Assembly: GCF_018986915.1 (NCBI RefSeq)
Contig: NZ_CP076723.1
Coordinates: 4,368,228 to 4,432,227, forward strand
DNA length: 64,000 nt
Direction: 5' to 3'
Source of the DNA: Geomonas oryzisoli
Lineage (GTDB): Bacteria; Desulfobacterota; Desulfuromonadia; Geobacterales; Geobacteraceae
The notes under the pieces were generated by a model. The model was given only the letters and a program-made list of their open reading frames with translations, was not told the DNA's origin and did no database searches. The translations under genes and the position numbers were made by a program. Below, piece after piece: positions 35,979-44,787 of this stretch. Within the stretch, counting starts at the first letter, position 1; each line of letters opens with the position of its first letter.

Positions 35979-36535
35979 GCACACGGATTTCGCGGAAACC
36001 AAGGCAATAACTGCGGATAAATCTTATAGATGAACACCGCATTTGAATTCGCCTTTGCGCAAAGCCTGCTTTACATCATTCGAGAAAATTATTCTCTTGA
36101 ACTGCGGTTTTTTACCGAAGTTCAGGAGCAACCCCAGCTCCTTATCCGAAGCTTTAAGATAATTCGTCAGTTGAGCGTAATGCTCGTCACGTAATGCTTC
36201 TGCAGCTTTTAACTCGAGGATGACAACGCCTTGGACCACGACATCGGCGAAATACTCTCCTACGAGCAAGCCGTCGTAATAGACTGGAATTTTCGGTTGC
36301 TGATTAACCTCAAGCCCCAACTTAGCCAGCTCGATTACCAGGGCGTTTTCGTACACCTTCTCCAGAAATCCAAAGCCCAAAGTGTTATAAACTTTGAAAA
36401 ATCCCTTCAGTATCCTGTCCGTTGTCTCTTCATGAATCATTTCACCCCCCCATGCCCGAGAAATTGAAAAGATTCTACCGTACGGACTCAGATTTTAATC
36501 CGCTCTAATCAGCCCACTCCGTATAATCCGTGTGC
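35979..36535. mobile_element. Putative cassette carrying a GxxExxY gene, bounded by inverted repeats
   Basis: GCACACGGATT (35979-35989) recurs inverted as AATCCGTGTGC (36525-36535), and CGGA also follows after three bases on both sides. A nested pair, GCGGATAAATC and GATTTTAATCCGC, lies nearer the gene. The bounded 557 bp hold only the GxxExxY gene and split two cytochrome c assembly genes. No transposase is present, so movement would need trans-acting help. No target duplication was identified. Confidence 0.5.
36024..36440 (-). CDS. GxxExxY protein
   Basis: A 138-residue protein of the GxxExxY family (PF13366): ILKGFFKVYNTLGFGFLEKV with the motif G-FLE-KVY, followed by QQPKIPVYYDGLLVGEYFAD and LELKAAEAL, a layout compatible with a PD-(D/E)xK nuclease-like fold (D-x(n)-ELK). 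Function is unknown. Codon use is visibly more A/T-rich than the neighbours, suggesting acquisition. It sits inside a cytochrome c assembly locus with which it has no evident connection. Confidence 0.85.
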   Translation of the reverse strand: MIHEETTDRILKGFFKVYNTLGFGFLEKVYENALVIELAKLGLEVNQQPKIPVYYDGLLVGEYFADVVVQGVVILELKAAEALRDEHYAQLTNYLKASDKELGLLLNFGKKPQFKRIIFSNDVKQALRKGEFKCGVHL

Positions 36536-36554
36536 AACGCCGTTGACTTTGCCT

Positions 36555-37271
36555 CTAGAAGCTGTGCGAGCTCCGCATAAGCATGCTGACGCCCAGGTAG
36601 GTGAACAGCGTCACCAGGAAGCCGATGATCCCAAGCCAGGCGAAGCCGCGCTCCCAGGACTGCCCCTTCAGGCGCAGGTGCAGGTAGAGCGAATAGAAGA
36701 TCCAGAGGATGGAGGTCCAGAGCTCTTTCGGGGTCCAGAGCCAGTAGGTGCCCCAGGCGTAGTAGCCCCAGATGCCCCCCGACACCATGGAAAGCGAGAA
36801 GAAGCTGTAGCCTACCAGTGCCGCCCGGTACTGCAGGTCGAGCGCCGGCTTCCCCCCGCCCTGCAGGAAGGCCACACCCAGCAGCGCCGCAATCCCGAAG
36901 AGGCCGTAGGCGAAGAAGGCCAGCGCCACGTGCAGCTCGAACCAGTAGGTATCGAGGATCGGGGGGAGCGGCATGTTGAGCGTCGGGAAGGGAAGCGCCA
37001 GAGCGGCGAAGAGGCCGGCCAGCGCTCCGCACCCCCAGCAGAACCAGCGCACGCCCGCCGTCTGCCGGCTATAGATGAAGGGGAGCCCCATGAGCCCCAG
37101 AGCGCCAGAGAAGAAGGCCAGGGTATCCTGCGGTCCGATCAGGGGAAGCCGTCCCAGCGCCATGCCGCGCGAGGCGAGGTAGGCGAGGCTGCAGCCGAGC
37201 GCCACCACGAAAATCGGTCGGCGGATCGAAGCGACGTAAAGCAGCGCGGAGGTGATGAGAAGCCATTTCAT
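36555..37271 (-). CDS. CcsA/CcmC-type cytochrome c assembly protein
   Basis: A 238-residue polytopic membrane protein with the tryptophan-rich haem-handling (WWD-type) motif WGYYAWGTYWLWTPKELW near residue 170. About seven TM helices. It is the haem delivery part of System II and would work with the ResB-like protein. Family members are annotated CcsA, CcsB or ResC; the sequence does not decide the name. Start ATG at 37271 lies after a repeat block. Confidence 0.85.
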   Translation of the reverse strand: MKWLLITSALLYVASIRRPIFVVALGCSLAYLASRGMALGRLPLIGPQDTLAFFSGALGLMGLPFIYSRQTAGVRWFCWGCGALAGLFAALALPFPTLNMPLPPILDTYWFELHVALAFFAYGLFGIAALLGVAFLQGGGKPALDLQYRAALVGYSFFSLSMVSGGIWGYYAWGTYWLWTPKELWTSILWIFYSLYLHLRLKGQSWERGFAWLGIIGFLVTLFTYLGVSMLMRSSHSF

Positions 37272-37299
37272 AGGGGATCCAGAAGTTAGGCGGTTAGCA

Positions 37300-37393
37300 T
37301 TCCCTCCCCCGGAGGGGGAGGGTCAGGGAGGGGGCGCGCAGCGTCTTTATGAAGCTTCCCCCCTCCCAACCTCCCCCCTCCGGGGGGAGGAGT
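37300..37393. repeat. Paired GC-rich repeat block (family A)
   Basis: Arms at 37300-37339 (TCCCTCCCCCGGAGGGGGAG then GGTCAGGGAGGGGG) and 37356-37393 (inverted) between def and the CcsA-like gene. Confidence 0.8.
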
Positions 37394-37410
37394 GCGATCC
37401 GTTGTAGTGG

Positions 37411-37917
37411 CTACTTGTAAGATTTGCGCCTGAACAGGCCGGTCTTCAGCGAGGCGATGCGGTCCAGGAACAGGAAACCGTCCAGGTGGTCCATCTCGTG
37501 CTGAATGGCCACCGCCTCGAACCCGGAGGCCTCGAATTCACGCACGTTGCCGTCGGGCTCGGTGAAGCGCAGGGTCAGTTCGGTGGCGCGCTCGACGTCG
37601 CCGGTATAATCCGGCACGCTCATGCACCCCTCGCGCATCACGGCGCCGCCGCTCTTGGCAAGGATCTCCGGGTTGATCATCAGCAAAAGGCCATGGTTGT
37701 TGTCCTTGCCGTGACGGTTCTTGGAGACGTCGATGACGCAGACGCGCCGGGAAACGCCGATCTGGGGCGCGGCGACACCGACGGAACCGGGGCCGGCATG
37801 CATGGTGTCCACCAGGTCTTCGATCAGCTCTTTTATCTCATCGTCGATGGCCTGCACCGGGGCGCAGACCTGCTTCAATATCGGGTCGGGATAGACGACT
37901 ATCGGTTTGACTGCCAT
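37411..37917 (-). CDS. def: Peptide deformylase
   Basis: A 168-residue metalloenzyme that removes the N-formyl group from nascent proteins. Motif II EGCMSVP supplies a Cys ligand and motif III QHEMDHLDG the HExxH ligands and catalytic Glu. Motif I reads SVGVAAPQ, with Ser in place of the first Gly of the usual GxGxAAxQ. The ATG at 37917 (MAVKPIVVYPDP) fits the family start; the frame continues upstream into the ACT-protein gene, which ends 7 bp away, so the two are probably coupled. Confidence 0.94.
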   Translation of the reverse strand: MAVKPIVVYPDPILKQVCAPVQAIDDEIKELIEDLVDTMHAGPGSVGVAAPQIGVSRRVCVIDVSKNRHGKDNNHGLLLMINPEILAKSGGAVMREGCMSVPDYTGDVERATELTLRFTEPDGNVREFEASGFEAVAIQHEMDHLDGFLFLDRIASLKTGLFRRKSYK

Positions 37918-37924
37918 ATAGAAA

Positions 37925-38491
37925 TCAGAGGGAGACGGGCGTAATGAGTCGCACCGAGATCTCCACACTCAGCTCCTTTTTCAAGTTTTCCAGCAGGGCG
38001 GAGGCGTCCTCCACCGAGAGCCCCTGGGGAAGCGCCGCTTCGAGCACCAGCACGTAAACCGGCTCGGTCGGCTTGCCGATCAGCTTGGTGTTGAGGTCGG
38101 TGATGCTGACGCCGCGGTCGGCAAGCTCGCGGGTGACGCGATAGACGATGCCCGGCTTGTCGGAGCCGTACACCGAGATGAGGCACAGCTCCCCTTCCGG
38201 CCCCTGGTAGCAGACCTCGTCGTCCTTCAAGGTCCTGACGAAGGCGGAAAGTCCGGTGCCGGTAGTCTTGGCGGCGAACTCCTCTTCCAGCTTCTTCTTG
38301 GAGAAGGGCTTCTCGTGGGAGACGATGAGGATCATGGCGAACTCGCCGCCGAGCATGGTGCAGCTCGAATCCTCGACGTTGCAGCCGAGCTTGTAGAGCA
38401 CCTCGGAGGTGTCCGCCACGATACCGGTGCGGTCCTTGCCGATTATGGTGACGGCGAAATGAGCCAGGTTAGGCTTGCGACAAAGGTTCAT
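37925..38491 (-). CDS. Double ACT-domain regulator (GcvR-like)
   Basis: A 188-residue protein with two ACT domains: FAVTIIGKDRTGIVADTSEV (about 12-85) and LCLISVYGSDKPGIVYRVTR (about 100-175). This is the layout of GcvR, the glycine cleavage system repressor partner in E. coli, and of related amino-acid-binding regulators. No gcv genes are nearby, so the role is inferred only from fold. It shares a transcript with def. Confidence 0.8.
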   Translation of the reverse strand: MNLCRKPNLAHFAVTIIGKDRTGIVADTSEVLYKLGCNVEDSSCTMLGGEFAMILIVSHEKPFSKKKLEEEFAAKTTGTGLSAFVRTLKDDEVCYQGPEGELCLISVYGSDKPGIVYRVTRELADRGVSITDLNTKLIGKPTEPVYVLVLEAALPQGLSVEDASALLENLKKELSVEISVRLITPVSL

Positions 38492-38506
38492 TGGGCCTCC
38501 TTGTAT

Positions 38507-38536
38507 GGGGGACTGGCTCCGCAGGTGCCTGTCCCC
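38507..38536. repeat. GGGGAC hairpin repeat (family D)
   Basis: GGGGACTGGCTCCGCAGGTG then CCTGTCCCC, between ftsK and the ACT-domain gene. Confidence 0.8.
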
Positions 38537-38544
38537 TTAAGCGA

Positions 38545-40869
38545 CTAGATCTTGTTGATAAAAACTTCTCTGGGCTTGCTGGTGCCGTCGGAGGGACCGA
38601 TGACCCCTTCCTGCTCCATCTTTTCGATGATGCGGGCGGCGCGGTTGTAGCCGATCCTCAGGCGACGCTGGATCATGGAGATGGAGGCCATCTTCGCCTC
38701 GGCCACCAGGGCCAGGGCGTCGTCGTAACGCTCGTCGACCTCTTCCTCGTCGTCGCCGCCCCCCTTCTCGTCCGAGGCCTTCATCTCCAGGATGGACTTC
38801 TCGTAGACCGGTTTCCCCTGCTTCTTCAGGAACTCGACCACGCGCTGTACTTCGGCGTCGGAAACGAAGGCCCCGTGGGAGCGCAGCATTTTGGAGGTCC
38901 CCGGCGGCAGAAAGAGCATGTCACCCATGCCCAAGAGCGATTCGGCGCCGTTGCCATCCAGGATGGTGCGCGAGTCGATCTTCGAGGAGACCTGGAAGGA
39001 GATCCTGGCCGGAAAGTTCGCCTTGATGAGGCCGGTGATGACGTCGACCGAGGGGCGCTGGGTCGCGAGGATCAGGTGGATGCCCGCGGCACGCGCCATC
39101 TGGGCCAGGCGGGCGATCGATTCCTCGATCTCGCGACCGGCCACCATCATCAGGTCGGCAAGCTCGTCGACGATGACCACGATGTACGGAAGGTGGCCGT
39201 GCTCCAGCTGCTCTTCCTTGGCGAGGAAGGCCTGGATGGCCGCCTCGCGCGCCTCCATGTCCTCCGGGTCCTCGAGGTGATCGGCCTCGTCGATCTCCTC
39301 CACCACGACCGTCTCGCGCGCCCTGTTCTCGGCATCTTCCTTCTCCTGCCGCTCCAGCTCGCGGTTGTAGGAATCGATGTTCCTGACCCCCTTGTCGGAC
39401 ATGAGCCGGTAGCGCCGCCCCATTTCCTCGACAGCCCACTTGAGCGCGAGGGCGGCCTTCTTCGGGTTGGTGACCACCGGGAGCAAAAGGTGCGGGATAC
39501 CTTCGTAGACCGAGAGTTCCAGCATCTTCGGGTCGACCATGATGATCCTGACGTCGTTGGGGGTCGAGGTGTACAAAAGCGACAGGATCATGGTGTTGAT
39601 GGCGACGGATTTACCGGAACCGGTGGCGCCGGCGACCAAAAGGTGCGGCATCTTGGCCAGGTCGGTAACCAACGGGTTGCCCGCGATGTCCTTGCCCAGT
39701 GCCATCGGGAGCTTCATCTTGCCCCTGTGGAACTGCTCGGTGCCGAAGATCTCGCGCAACGACACCATGTCGCGCTCCCGGTTGGGGAGTTCGATGCCGA
39801 CTACGCCCTTGCCCGGGATCGGGGCCACGATGCGGATCGAGTGCGCCTGCAGCGCCATAGTCAGGTCGTCCTGCAGACCGGCGATGCGGCTTACCTTGAT
39901 GCCGGGGCCCGGGGAGAACTCGTACATGGTGATGACCGGGCCTGGGCAGATCTCCACCACCTCCCCTTCGACACCGAAGTCCTTGAGCTTTTTCTCCATG
40001 AGCCGCGCGTTCATGGTGAGGGTTTCTTTGTCCTGACGCTTGGCCCCTTCCGGCGGCGGATCGAGCAGGGACAGCGGCGGGGTCTTGAAATCCCCTTCAG
40101 CCTTGATGAAGTCGAAGGCCTCCTGCACCGGGGCGGTCTTCTTGTCGTCCTTTTTCTTTTCCTTCTTGGCCACCGGCGCGGGGACCGGCGGCGGCACCGC
40201 GGCCGGCTTGATGGTGGGGGCCGCGTGCTGCCGGGGCTTCTCGTCCTTCTCCCCCTTCTCGGAGGCCAGCTCGCGTGCCAGGGCCCGGCGCTGCTTCCTC
40301 TTCTCCCAGCTCTCCTTGAGGGCGGTGAGCCACCAGTTGGCGAACAGGACGAAGGAGAAGCGCGACAGCAGCATGGCGCTTGCGGCCAGCATCGGGAGCA
40401 GGATCAGGAGCGCCCCGATCTTGCCGAAGGCGCGCTTCAGGAGTTCGGCGCTCTGGTAGCCGACGAAGCCCCCGGTGGGGACCCGCTGTCCCAGGAACTC
40501 GGTGAACTGCAAGTTGAAGGCGAAAAGCCCTGAGATGGAGAGCACCAGCAGGCCGAAACCGACCAGCTTGTAGCGGCGCCACCGGATCGGGTCCGAGCTG
40601 AAGGCGCGGTAGGTCAGGTAGAACAGGGTGCAGGGGAAGATGTAGGCGGCAAGGCCGAACAGCTGCAGAAAGCAGTCCGCCAGCTCCGCTCCGAAGCGCC
40701 CCCCCAGGTTTTTAGTCTGGGCAAAGGTGGAGACGCTGTTGAAGGAGAGGTCCTCGCCGTGGAAGGAGGCCAGCGCGATGAACAGGAAGATGCCGGCGAC
40801 GCCGAAGCCCATCCCCTTCACTTCCTTGGTCACCTTTTCCTTCTTTTCGATCTTCTCTTCAGTCGTCAT
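38545..40869 (-). CDS. ftsK: DNA translocase FtsK
   Basis: A 774-residue septal DNA pump. The N-terminal 200 residues have four TM segments; a Lys/Glu/Pro-rich linker follows (about 205-270); the motor has Walker [14 protein letters not shown], Walker [12 protein letters not shown] and [19 protein letters not shown]; the C-terminal gamma winged-helix domain that reads KOPS ends the protein ([20 protein letters not shown]-like, with [16 protein letters not shown]). An insertion rich in Glu/Arg between the RecA core strands (about 505-545) is longer than usual. A REP follows downstream. Confidence 0.96.
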   Translation of the reverse strand: MTTEEKIEKKEKVTKEVKGMGFGVAGIFLFIALASFHGEDLSFNSVSTFAQTKNLGGRFGAELADCFLQLFGLAAYIFPCTLFYLTYRAFSSDPIRWRRYKLVGFGLLVLSISGLFAFNLQFTEFLGQRVPTGGFVGYQSAELLKRAFGKIGALLILLPMLAASAMLLSRFSFVLFANWWLTALKESWEKRKQRRALARELASEKGEKDEKPRQHAAPTIKPAAVPPPVPAPVAKKEKKKDDKKTAPVQEAFDFIKAEGDFKTPPLSLLDPPPEGAKRQDKETLTMNARLMEKKLKDFGVEGEVVEICPGPVITMYEFSPGPGIKVSRIAGLQDDLTMALQAHSIRIVAPIPGKGVVGIELPNRERDMVSLREIFGTEQFHRGKMKLPMALGKDIAGNPLVTDLAKMPHLLVAGATGSGKSVAINTMILSLLYTSTPNDVRIIMVDPKMLELSVYEGIPHLLLPVVTNPKKAALALKWAVEEMGRRYRLMSDKGVRNIDSYNRELERQEKEDAENRARETVVVEEIDEADHLEDPEDMEAREAAIQAFLAKEEQLEHGHLPYIVVIVDELADLMMVAGREIEESIARLAQMARAAGIHLILATQRPSVDVITGLIKANFPARISFQVSSKIDSRTILDGNGAESLLGMGDMLFLPPGTSKMLRSHGAFVSDAEVQRVVEFLKKQGKPVYEKSILEMKASDEKGGGDDEEEVDERYDDALALVAEAKMASISMIQRRLRIGYNRAARIIEKMEQEGVIGPSDGTSKPREVFINKI

Positions 40870-40892
40870 GCGTTGTCCGTGTTCCTGTGCTC

Positions 40893-40973
40893 CCGCCCCC
40901 GGAGGGGGAGGGTTGGGGAGGGGGAAAGTTTGGCTTCCCCCCTCCTGACTTCCCCCCTCCGGGGGGAGGAACG
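40893..40973. repeat. Paired GC-rich repeat block (family A)
   Basis: Arms at 40893-40924 and 40936-40973 with opposite orientation fill the gap between rnj and ftsK. Confidence 0.8.
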
Positions 40974-40992
40974 TGAATGGCTGCTTTCTGCC

Positions 40993-42669
40993 CTACATTT
41001 CCAGAACCAGCGGCAGTATCACCGGCCGCCGCTCGATGGTCTTGTTGAAGAAGCGGCGCAGCACCCGGCGCACCTCCAGCTTCACCTCGTTCCAGTCGGT
41101 CATCGTTTCGGCGCTCACCAGGGCCAGCGTGTCCAGCACCACCTGCTTCGCCTCGTCCAGGTACTGCTGGCTTTCGTCCTCGAAGATGAACCCGCGCGAC
41201 ACGATGTCGGGGCCGTAGATGATCTCGCCGCTCACCTGGTTGATGCCGACGATGACCACCACCATGCCGTCCTCGGAGAGGTGCTTCCGGTCCTTCAAGA
41301 CCACGTTTCCGACGTCGCCGACCCCCTTGCCGTCCACGAAGACCCGACCGGTGTTGACCTGGTCCACGATGACCGCCTCATCGCCGGAGAAGAGCACCAC
41401 GTCACCGTTGACCGCGAGGATGCAGCGCTCCTCCGGGGTGCCGACCTTCTGGGCCAGTTGGGCGTGCTTCACCAGGTGCCGGTATTCGCCATGCACCGGG
41501 ACGAAGAAGCGGGGCTTGACCAGGTTGTGCAAAAGCTTCAGCTCTTCCTGACTGGCATGACCGGAGACGTGCACCTCCGAGACCTTCTCGTGGATCACCT
41601 CGGCGCCGCGCCGGTACAGGTGGTTCATCAGGTCGGAGATGGTCTTCTCGTTGCCCGGGATGAACCGGGACGAAAGGATCACGGTATCGCCGCGCTCGAG
41701 CTTGATCTGCTTGTGGTCGTCCATGGCGATGCGGATCAGCGAGCTTCTCGGCTCCCCCTGGCTCCCGGTGGTGATCATGCAGACCTGCTCCTTGGGGAGC
41801 TTGGGGAGCTCCTTCAAGTCCATGAGGAGATCGTCGGGTATGGTGAGGTAGCCGAGCTCGCGGGCGATCTGCACGTTGGCGATCATGGAGCGACCGTTCA
41901 GAAGCACCTTCCTGCCGCTTTTCTGCGCCGCATGCACCACCTGCTGGACCCGGTGGATGTTGCTGGAGAAGGCGGCGACGATCACCCTCCCCGGACAGTT
42001 GGGGAAGATCTCGTCGAAGGCCTCACCCACCACCCGTTCCGAAAGGGTGTACCCCTCGCGCTCGATGTTGGTGGAGTCGGCGAAGAGCGCCAGCACCCCC
42101 GCCTGACCGTAGCGGGCGAAGGTGGGGAGGTCGGTGAGCTCGCCGTCCACCGGGGTCTGGTCGAGCTTGAAGTCGCCGGTGTGGATCACCACCCCTTCGG
42201 GACAGGTCAGCGCCAGGGCGCAGCCGTCCACCGTGGAGTGGGCGACGCGGATGAACTCGACGATGAAGTCGCCCAGTTCCACCACGTCCCTCGGTTTCAC
42301 CACGCGCAGGTCGACCTTCTGGTCGAGTTCGAACTCCTTCAGCTTTTCCTTGACGAAGCCCAGGGTGAGGGCGGTGCCGTAGATGGGGGGATTGATGTCG
42401 CGCAGCACGTAGGGGAGCGCGCCGATGTGGTCCTCGTGGCCGTGGGTGAGCAGTATGGCGCGGATCCGGTCCGCCCGCTCCACGAGGTAGCCGATGTCCG
42501 GGATGACCACGTCGATCCCCAGCATGTACGGCTCCGGGAACATGAGGCCGCAGTCGACGATGACGATGTCGTCGCCGTACTCGAAGGCGGCCATGTTCAG
42601 GCCGATCTCCCCGAGTCCGCCCAGCGCCACGAACTTCAATCCGGTATTTTCAATGTTGCTTGCTTCCAA
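40993..42669 (-). CDS. rnj: Ribonuclease J
   Basis: A 558-residue metallo-beta-lactamase/beta-CASP ribonuclease. It has HGHEDHIGALPY with the metal ligands, VHTGDFKLDQTP and the beta-CASP region, with HASQEELKLL and VPVHGEYRH. It degrades and processes RNA, with 5' exo- and endonuclease activity. Start: TTG at 42669 preceded by AAAGGA at suitable spacing; no ATG suits and the frame upstream runs through a hairpin repeat. Length then matches RNase J. Confidence 0.94.
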   Translation of the reverse strand: MEASNIENTGLKFVALGGLGEIGLNMAAFEYGDDIVIVDCGLMFPEPYMLGIDVVIPDIGYLVERADRIRAILLTHGHEDHIGALPYVLRDINPPIYGTALTLGFVKEKLKEFELDQKVDLRVVKPRDVVELGDFIVEFIRVAHSTVDGCALALTCPEGVVIHTGDFKLDQTPVDGELTDLPTFARYGQAGVLALFADSTNIEREGYTLSERVVGEAFDEIFPNCPGRVIVAAFSSNIHRVQQVVHAAQKSGRKVLLNGRSMIANVQIARELGYLTIPDDLLMDLKELPKLPKEQVCMITTGSQGEPRSSLIRIAMDDHKQIKLERGDTVILSSRFIPGNEKTISDLMNHLYRRGAEVIHEKVSEVHVSGHASQEELKLLHNLVKPRFFVPVHGEYRHLVKHAQLAQKVGTPEERCILAVNGDVVLFSGDEAVIVDQVNTGRVFVDGKGVGDVGNVVLKDRKHLSEDGMVVVIVGINQVSGEIIYGPDIVSRGFIFEDESQQYLDEAKQVVLDTLALVSAETMTDWNEVKLEVRRVLRRFFNKTIERRPVILPLVLEM

Positions 42670-42688
42670 AATAGTCCTTTGGGTTGGA

Positions 42689-42717
42689 GGGGACTGGCTC
42701 CGAAGGTGCCTGTCCCC
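42689..42717. repeat. GGGGAC hairpin repeat (family D)
   Basis: GGGGACTGGCTCCGAAGGTG then CCTGTCCCC, just upstream of the rnj start codon. Confidence 0.8.
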
Positions 42718-42811
42718 CTTTGGCTCTATATGGTGGTTGCCGAGGAGGCGCCAAGGCCGCGGCGCCATAAGGGTGGTTCCAGCCCCCGCCCCTAATCCCT
42801 AGCCCCTGCCC

Positions 42812-43207
42812 TTACCGTCCCTGCTGCGCCACCAGTGCGGCAATGCGGGCGTCGCAGCGCTGGATCCAATCCTGTCCGGGGGAGTAGAGGCCGGCCACGG
42901 CGTAAAACGAGCTCCTCAGGGCGCGGTAGGCGATCAGCGCGCGCGCCGTATCGTGGCCTCCCTCGGCCATCTGCCCGAGATCCCAGAGCTTCTGGGCGCT
43001 GCGGGGGACGATGGAACTGCCCGGGGTGTACATATGAATGGCGGCCTCGTAGCCGGCCACCGCAGCGGGGTAATCCCCGGAAGCCGTCGCCTTTTCACCC
43101 TTTTCGAACTGCACGTACTGCCGGTACAGCGCGTTGCCCCAGAACAGGGCGATGGAGATCAGCGCGATCGCCGCTACGTTTACCGCTAAGGTCTTGACCT
43201 TTTCCAT
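42812..43207 (-). CDS. Small membrane-anchored TPR-like protein
   Basis: A 131-residue protein with one N-terminal TM segment (VAAIALISIALFWGNALY) and a soluble part with two helical hairpins that resemble a tetratricopeptide repeat (EKGEKATASGDYPAAVAGYE, AIHMYTPG). Conserved domain is not certain. It lies in a minus-strand run of plsC, a 60-residue protein, this gene and rnj, each separated by short gaps. Confidence 0.65.
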   Translation of the reverse strand: MEKVKTLAVNVAAIALISIALFWGNALYRQYVQFEKGEKATASGDYPAAVAGYEAAIHMYTPGSSIVPRSAQKLWDLGQMAEGGHDTARALIAYRALRSSFYAVAGLYSPGQDWIQRCDARIAALVAQQGR

Positions 43208-43237
43208 GTCTCTTTCTGATTCCTGTGTCGCAGGGGG

Positions 43238-43420
43238 TTACCCCTGGAAGAAGTTGGGTGCCACGAAGAGCAGCGTCCCGAGCAGGGCGAGCACCACGCC
43301 CACAAGAACGGTAGCGGCCGCAACGACGTTCAGCGGCGAGCGCAGCCGGTGCGCCGCGGGAAGGCCCCAGCCGATCAGGGCGACCCCGAACAGGGCCAGC
43401 GCCAGGTAAACCATGACCAT
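43238..43420 (-). CDS. Small two-TM membrane protein, 60 residues
   Basis: Sixty residues with two hydrophobic segments (VYLALALFGVALIGWGL and VVAAATVLVGVVLALLGTLL) joined by a short basic loop. Its ATG overlaps the plsC stop codon (TAATG), so translation is coupled. The function is unknown. Confidence 0.6.
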   Translation of the reverse strand: MVMVYLALALFGVALIGWGLPAAHRLRSPLNVVAAATVLVGVVLALLGTLLFVAPNFFQG

Positions 43421-44115
43421 TACGTAACCTCCAGGTTTGCTGCGATCGCCGAACGCACCCGCTCCATCAGTTCGGCCTCCGGGACTCCAGCGACCTCGAT
43501 GGGCGCTGCGAAACTGATCCTGATGGTTCCGGGTCTCAACTCGAGACGGTTGCGCGGGTTGATCGCCCGGCTGCCGTTGATGGTGAAGGGGACGATGGGG
43601 ACGCCGGCGCGGGCGGCCAGCATGAAAGCGCCGCGCTTGAAGGGAAGCAGGTTGCCGTCCTTGGTGCGGGTCCCTTCGGGGAAGATCACCACGCTTGCCC
43701 CCGCGGCGATGCGCTGCGCCGCCTGGTTCATGCTCCTGAGCGCCTTCCTGCCGTCGCTTCTGTCCAGCGGGATGTACCCCGCCCGGCGCATCGCCGCGCC
43801 GAACACCGGCACCCTGAAAAGTTCTTCCTTGGCGACCCAGGAGAACAGGCGCGGGATGGCGCGGCTCAGGGCCAGGATGTCGAAGTTCCCCTGGTGGTTC
43901 CCCATGTAGATGACCGGCCCCTCGGTCGGGACCTGTTCCAGCCCCTCCACTTGCAGCTTGATGCGGGCCGCCCAGAGAGAGCCGATGCCCCAGATCCTGG
44001 CGACGGCGTGACCGGCCCTGCCTGAGGCGTCGAAAAGTCCGCCGATCACGGCGGCCAGGCTGCACAACAACGTGTACGGAACGAAGAAAAGAAGGTAGAT
44101 ACGAGCTCTCAGCAT
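43420..44115 (-). CDS. plsC: 1-acyl-sn-glycerol-3-phosphate acyltransferase
   Basis: A 231-residue membrane acyltransferase that makes phosphatidic acid. The catalytic motif NHQGNFD (NHx4D) and the FPEGTRTKDG motif, plus a GYIPLDRSDG loop, are in the usual order. An N-terminal TM anchors it. It acts in phospholipid synthesis at the inner membrane. Confidence 0.92.
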   Translation of the reverse strand: MLRARIYLLFFVPYTLLCSLAAVIGGLFDASGRAGHAVARIWGIGSLWAARIKLQVEGLEQVPTEGPVIYMGNHQGNFDILALSRAIPRLFSWVAKEELFRVPVFGAAMRRAGYIPLDRSDGRKALRSMNQAAQRIAAGASVVIFPEGTRTKDGNLLPFKRGAFMLAARAGVPIVPFTINGSRAINPRNRLELRPGTIRISFAAPIEVAGVPEAELMERVRSAIAANLEVT

Positions 44116-44162
44116 GACCGGTTACGTTACTTTTTTTTACGATGAGAGTCAAACAATATCGC

Positions 44163-44189
44163 TTGCCATGAAGCCGTGATTTCTATACA
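44163..44189 (+). promoter_or_regulatory. Candidate promoter for ssb
   Basis: TTGCCA (44163-44168) and TATACA (44184-44189) with a short 15-bp spacer, 45 bp upstream of the ssb start. Confidence 0.35.
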
Positions 44190-44233
44190 CTTCCCCAATT
44201 CAAAACGCGACACGAACGAAAAGGAGAACCCCC

Positions 44234-44674
44234 ATGGCAAGTCTCAACAAGGTGATGCTCATAGGCAACCTGGGCAAGGACCCCGAGGTGCGCTACACCG
44301 CCGGCGGTACCGCCGTAGCCTCCTTCTCCCTGGCCACCACCGACCGCATCAAGGGCAAGGACGGCAACTGGGAAGACAAGACCGAATGGCACAACATCAC
44401 CCTCTGGGCGCGTCTTGCCGAGATCGCCGGCGAGTACCTCTCCAAGGGGAAGACCGTATATATCGAGGGACGTCTACAGACCCGCAAGTGGACCGACAAG
44501 GACGGCAAGGACCGCTACACCACCGAGATCGTCGGTGAGAAGATGCAGATGCTTTCCGCCAAGGGCGAAGGCGGCGGCCAGCGCCAGGGCGGCGGCAGGC
44601 CCCAGCAGGATTACAACCAGGGCGGCGGTTACGAGGAGCCGGTGTTCAACCCGGACGACGAGATCCCGTTCTAG
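44234..44674 (+). CDS. ssb: Single-stranded DNA-binding protein
   Basis: A 146-residue protein with an OB fold ([36 protein letters not shown]), a Gly/Gln-rich linker and the acidic tail DDEIPF that recruits repair and replication proteins. AAGGAG lies before the ATG. Monocistronic, with a strong terminator. Confidence 0.97.
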   Translation: MASLNKVMLIGNLGKDPEVRYTAGGTAVASFSLATTDRIKGKDGNWEDKTEWHNITLWARLAEIAGEYLSKGKTVYIEGRLQTRKWTDKDGKDRYTTEIVGEKMQMLSAKGEGGGQRQGGGRPQQDYNQGGGYEEPVFNPDDEIPF

Positions 44675-44692
44675 CCGACCCGCCACAAGCAC

Positions 44693-44727
44693 AAAAAGAC
44701 GCAGCCTTACAGGCTGCGTCTTTTTTT
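44693..44727. terminator. Bidirectional terminator after ssb
   Basis: AAAAAGACGCAGCC, TTACA loop and GGCTGCGTCTTTTTTT, between the convergent ssb and LamG-protein genes. Confidence 0.92.
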
Positions 44728-44787
44728 ATTTATGCTGCCAGTCATCTCCCACCTGAATAGCGTCGGGCAGCTTTCCCGGACCCGCGC

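Noticed and set aside
38491-40533. 680-codon plus-strand frame opposite ftsK
   Set aside because: It lies antisense to a gene with full FtsK motifs; composition (Leu/Asp/His-rich) is the usual reverse shadow of high-GC coding DNA.
40759-42795. 678-codon plus-strand frame opposite rnj
   Set aside because: Antisense shadow running through a repeat block; rnj has clear catalytic motifs.
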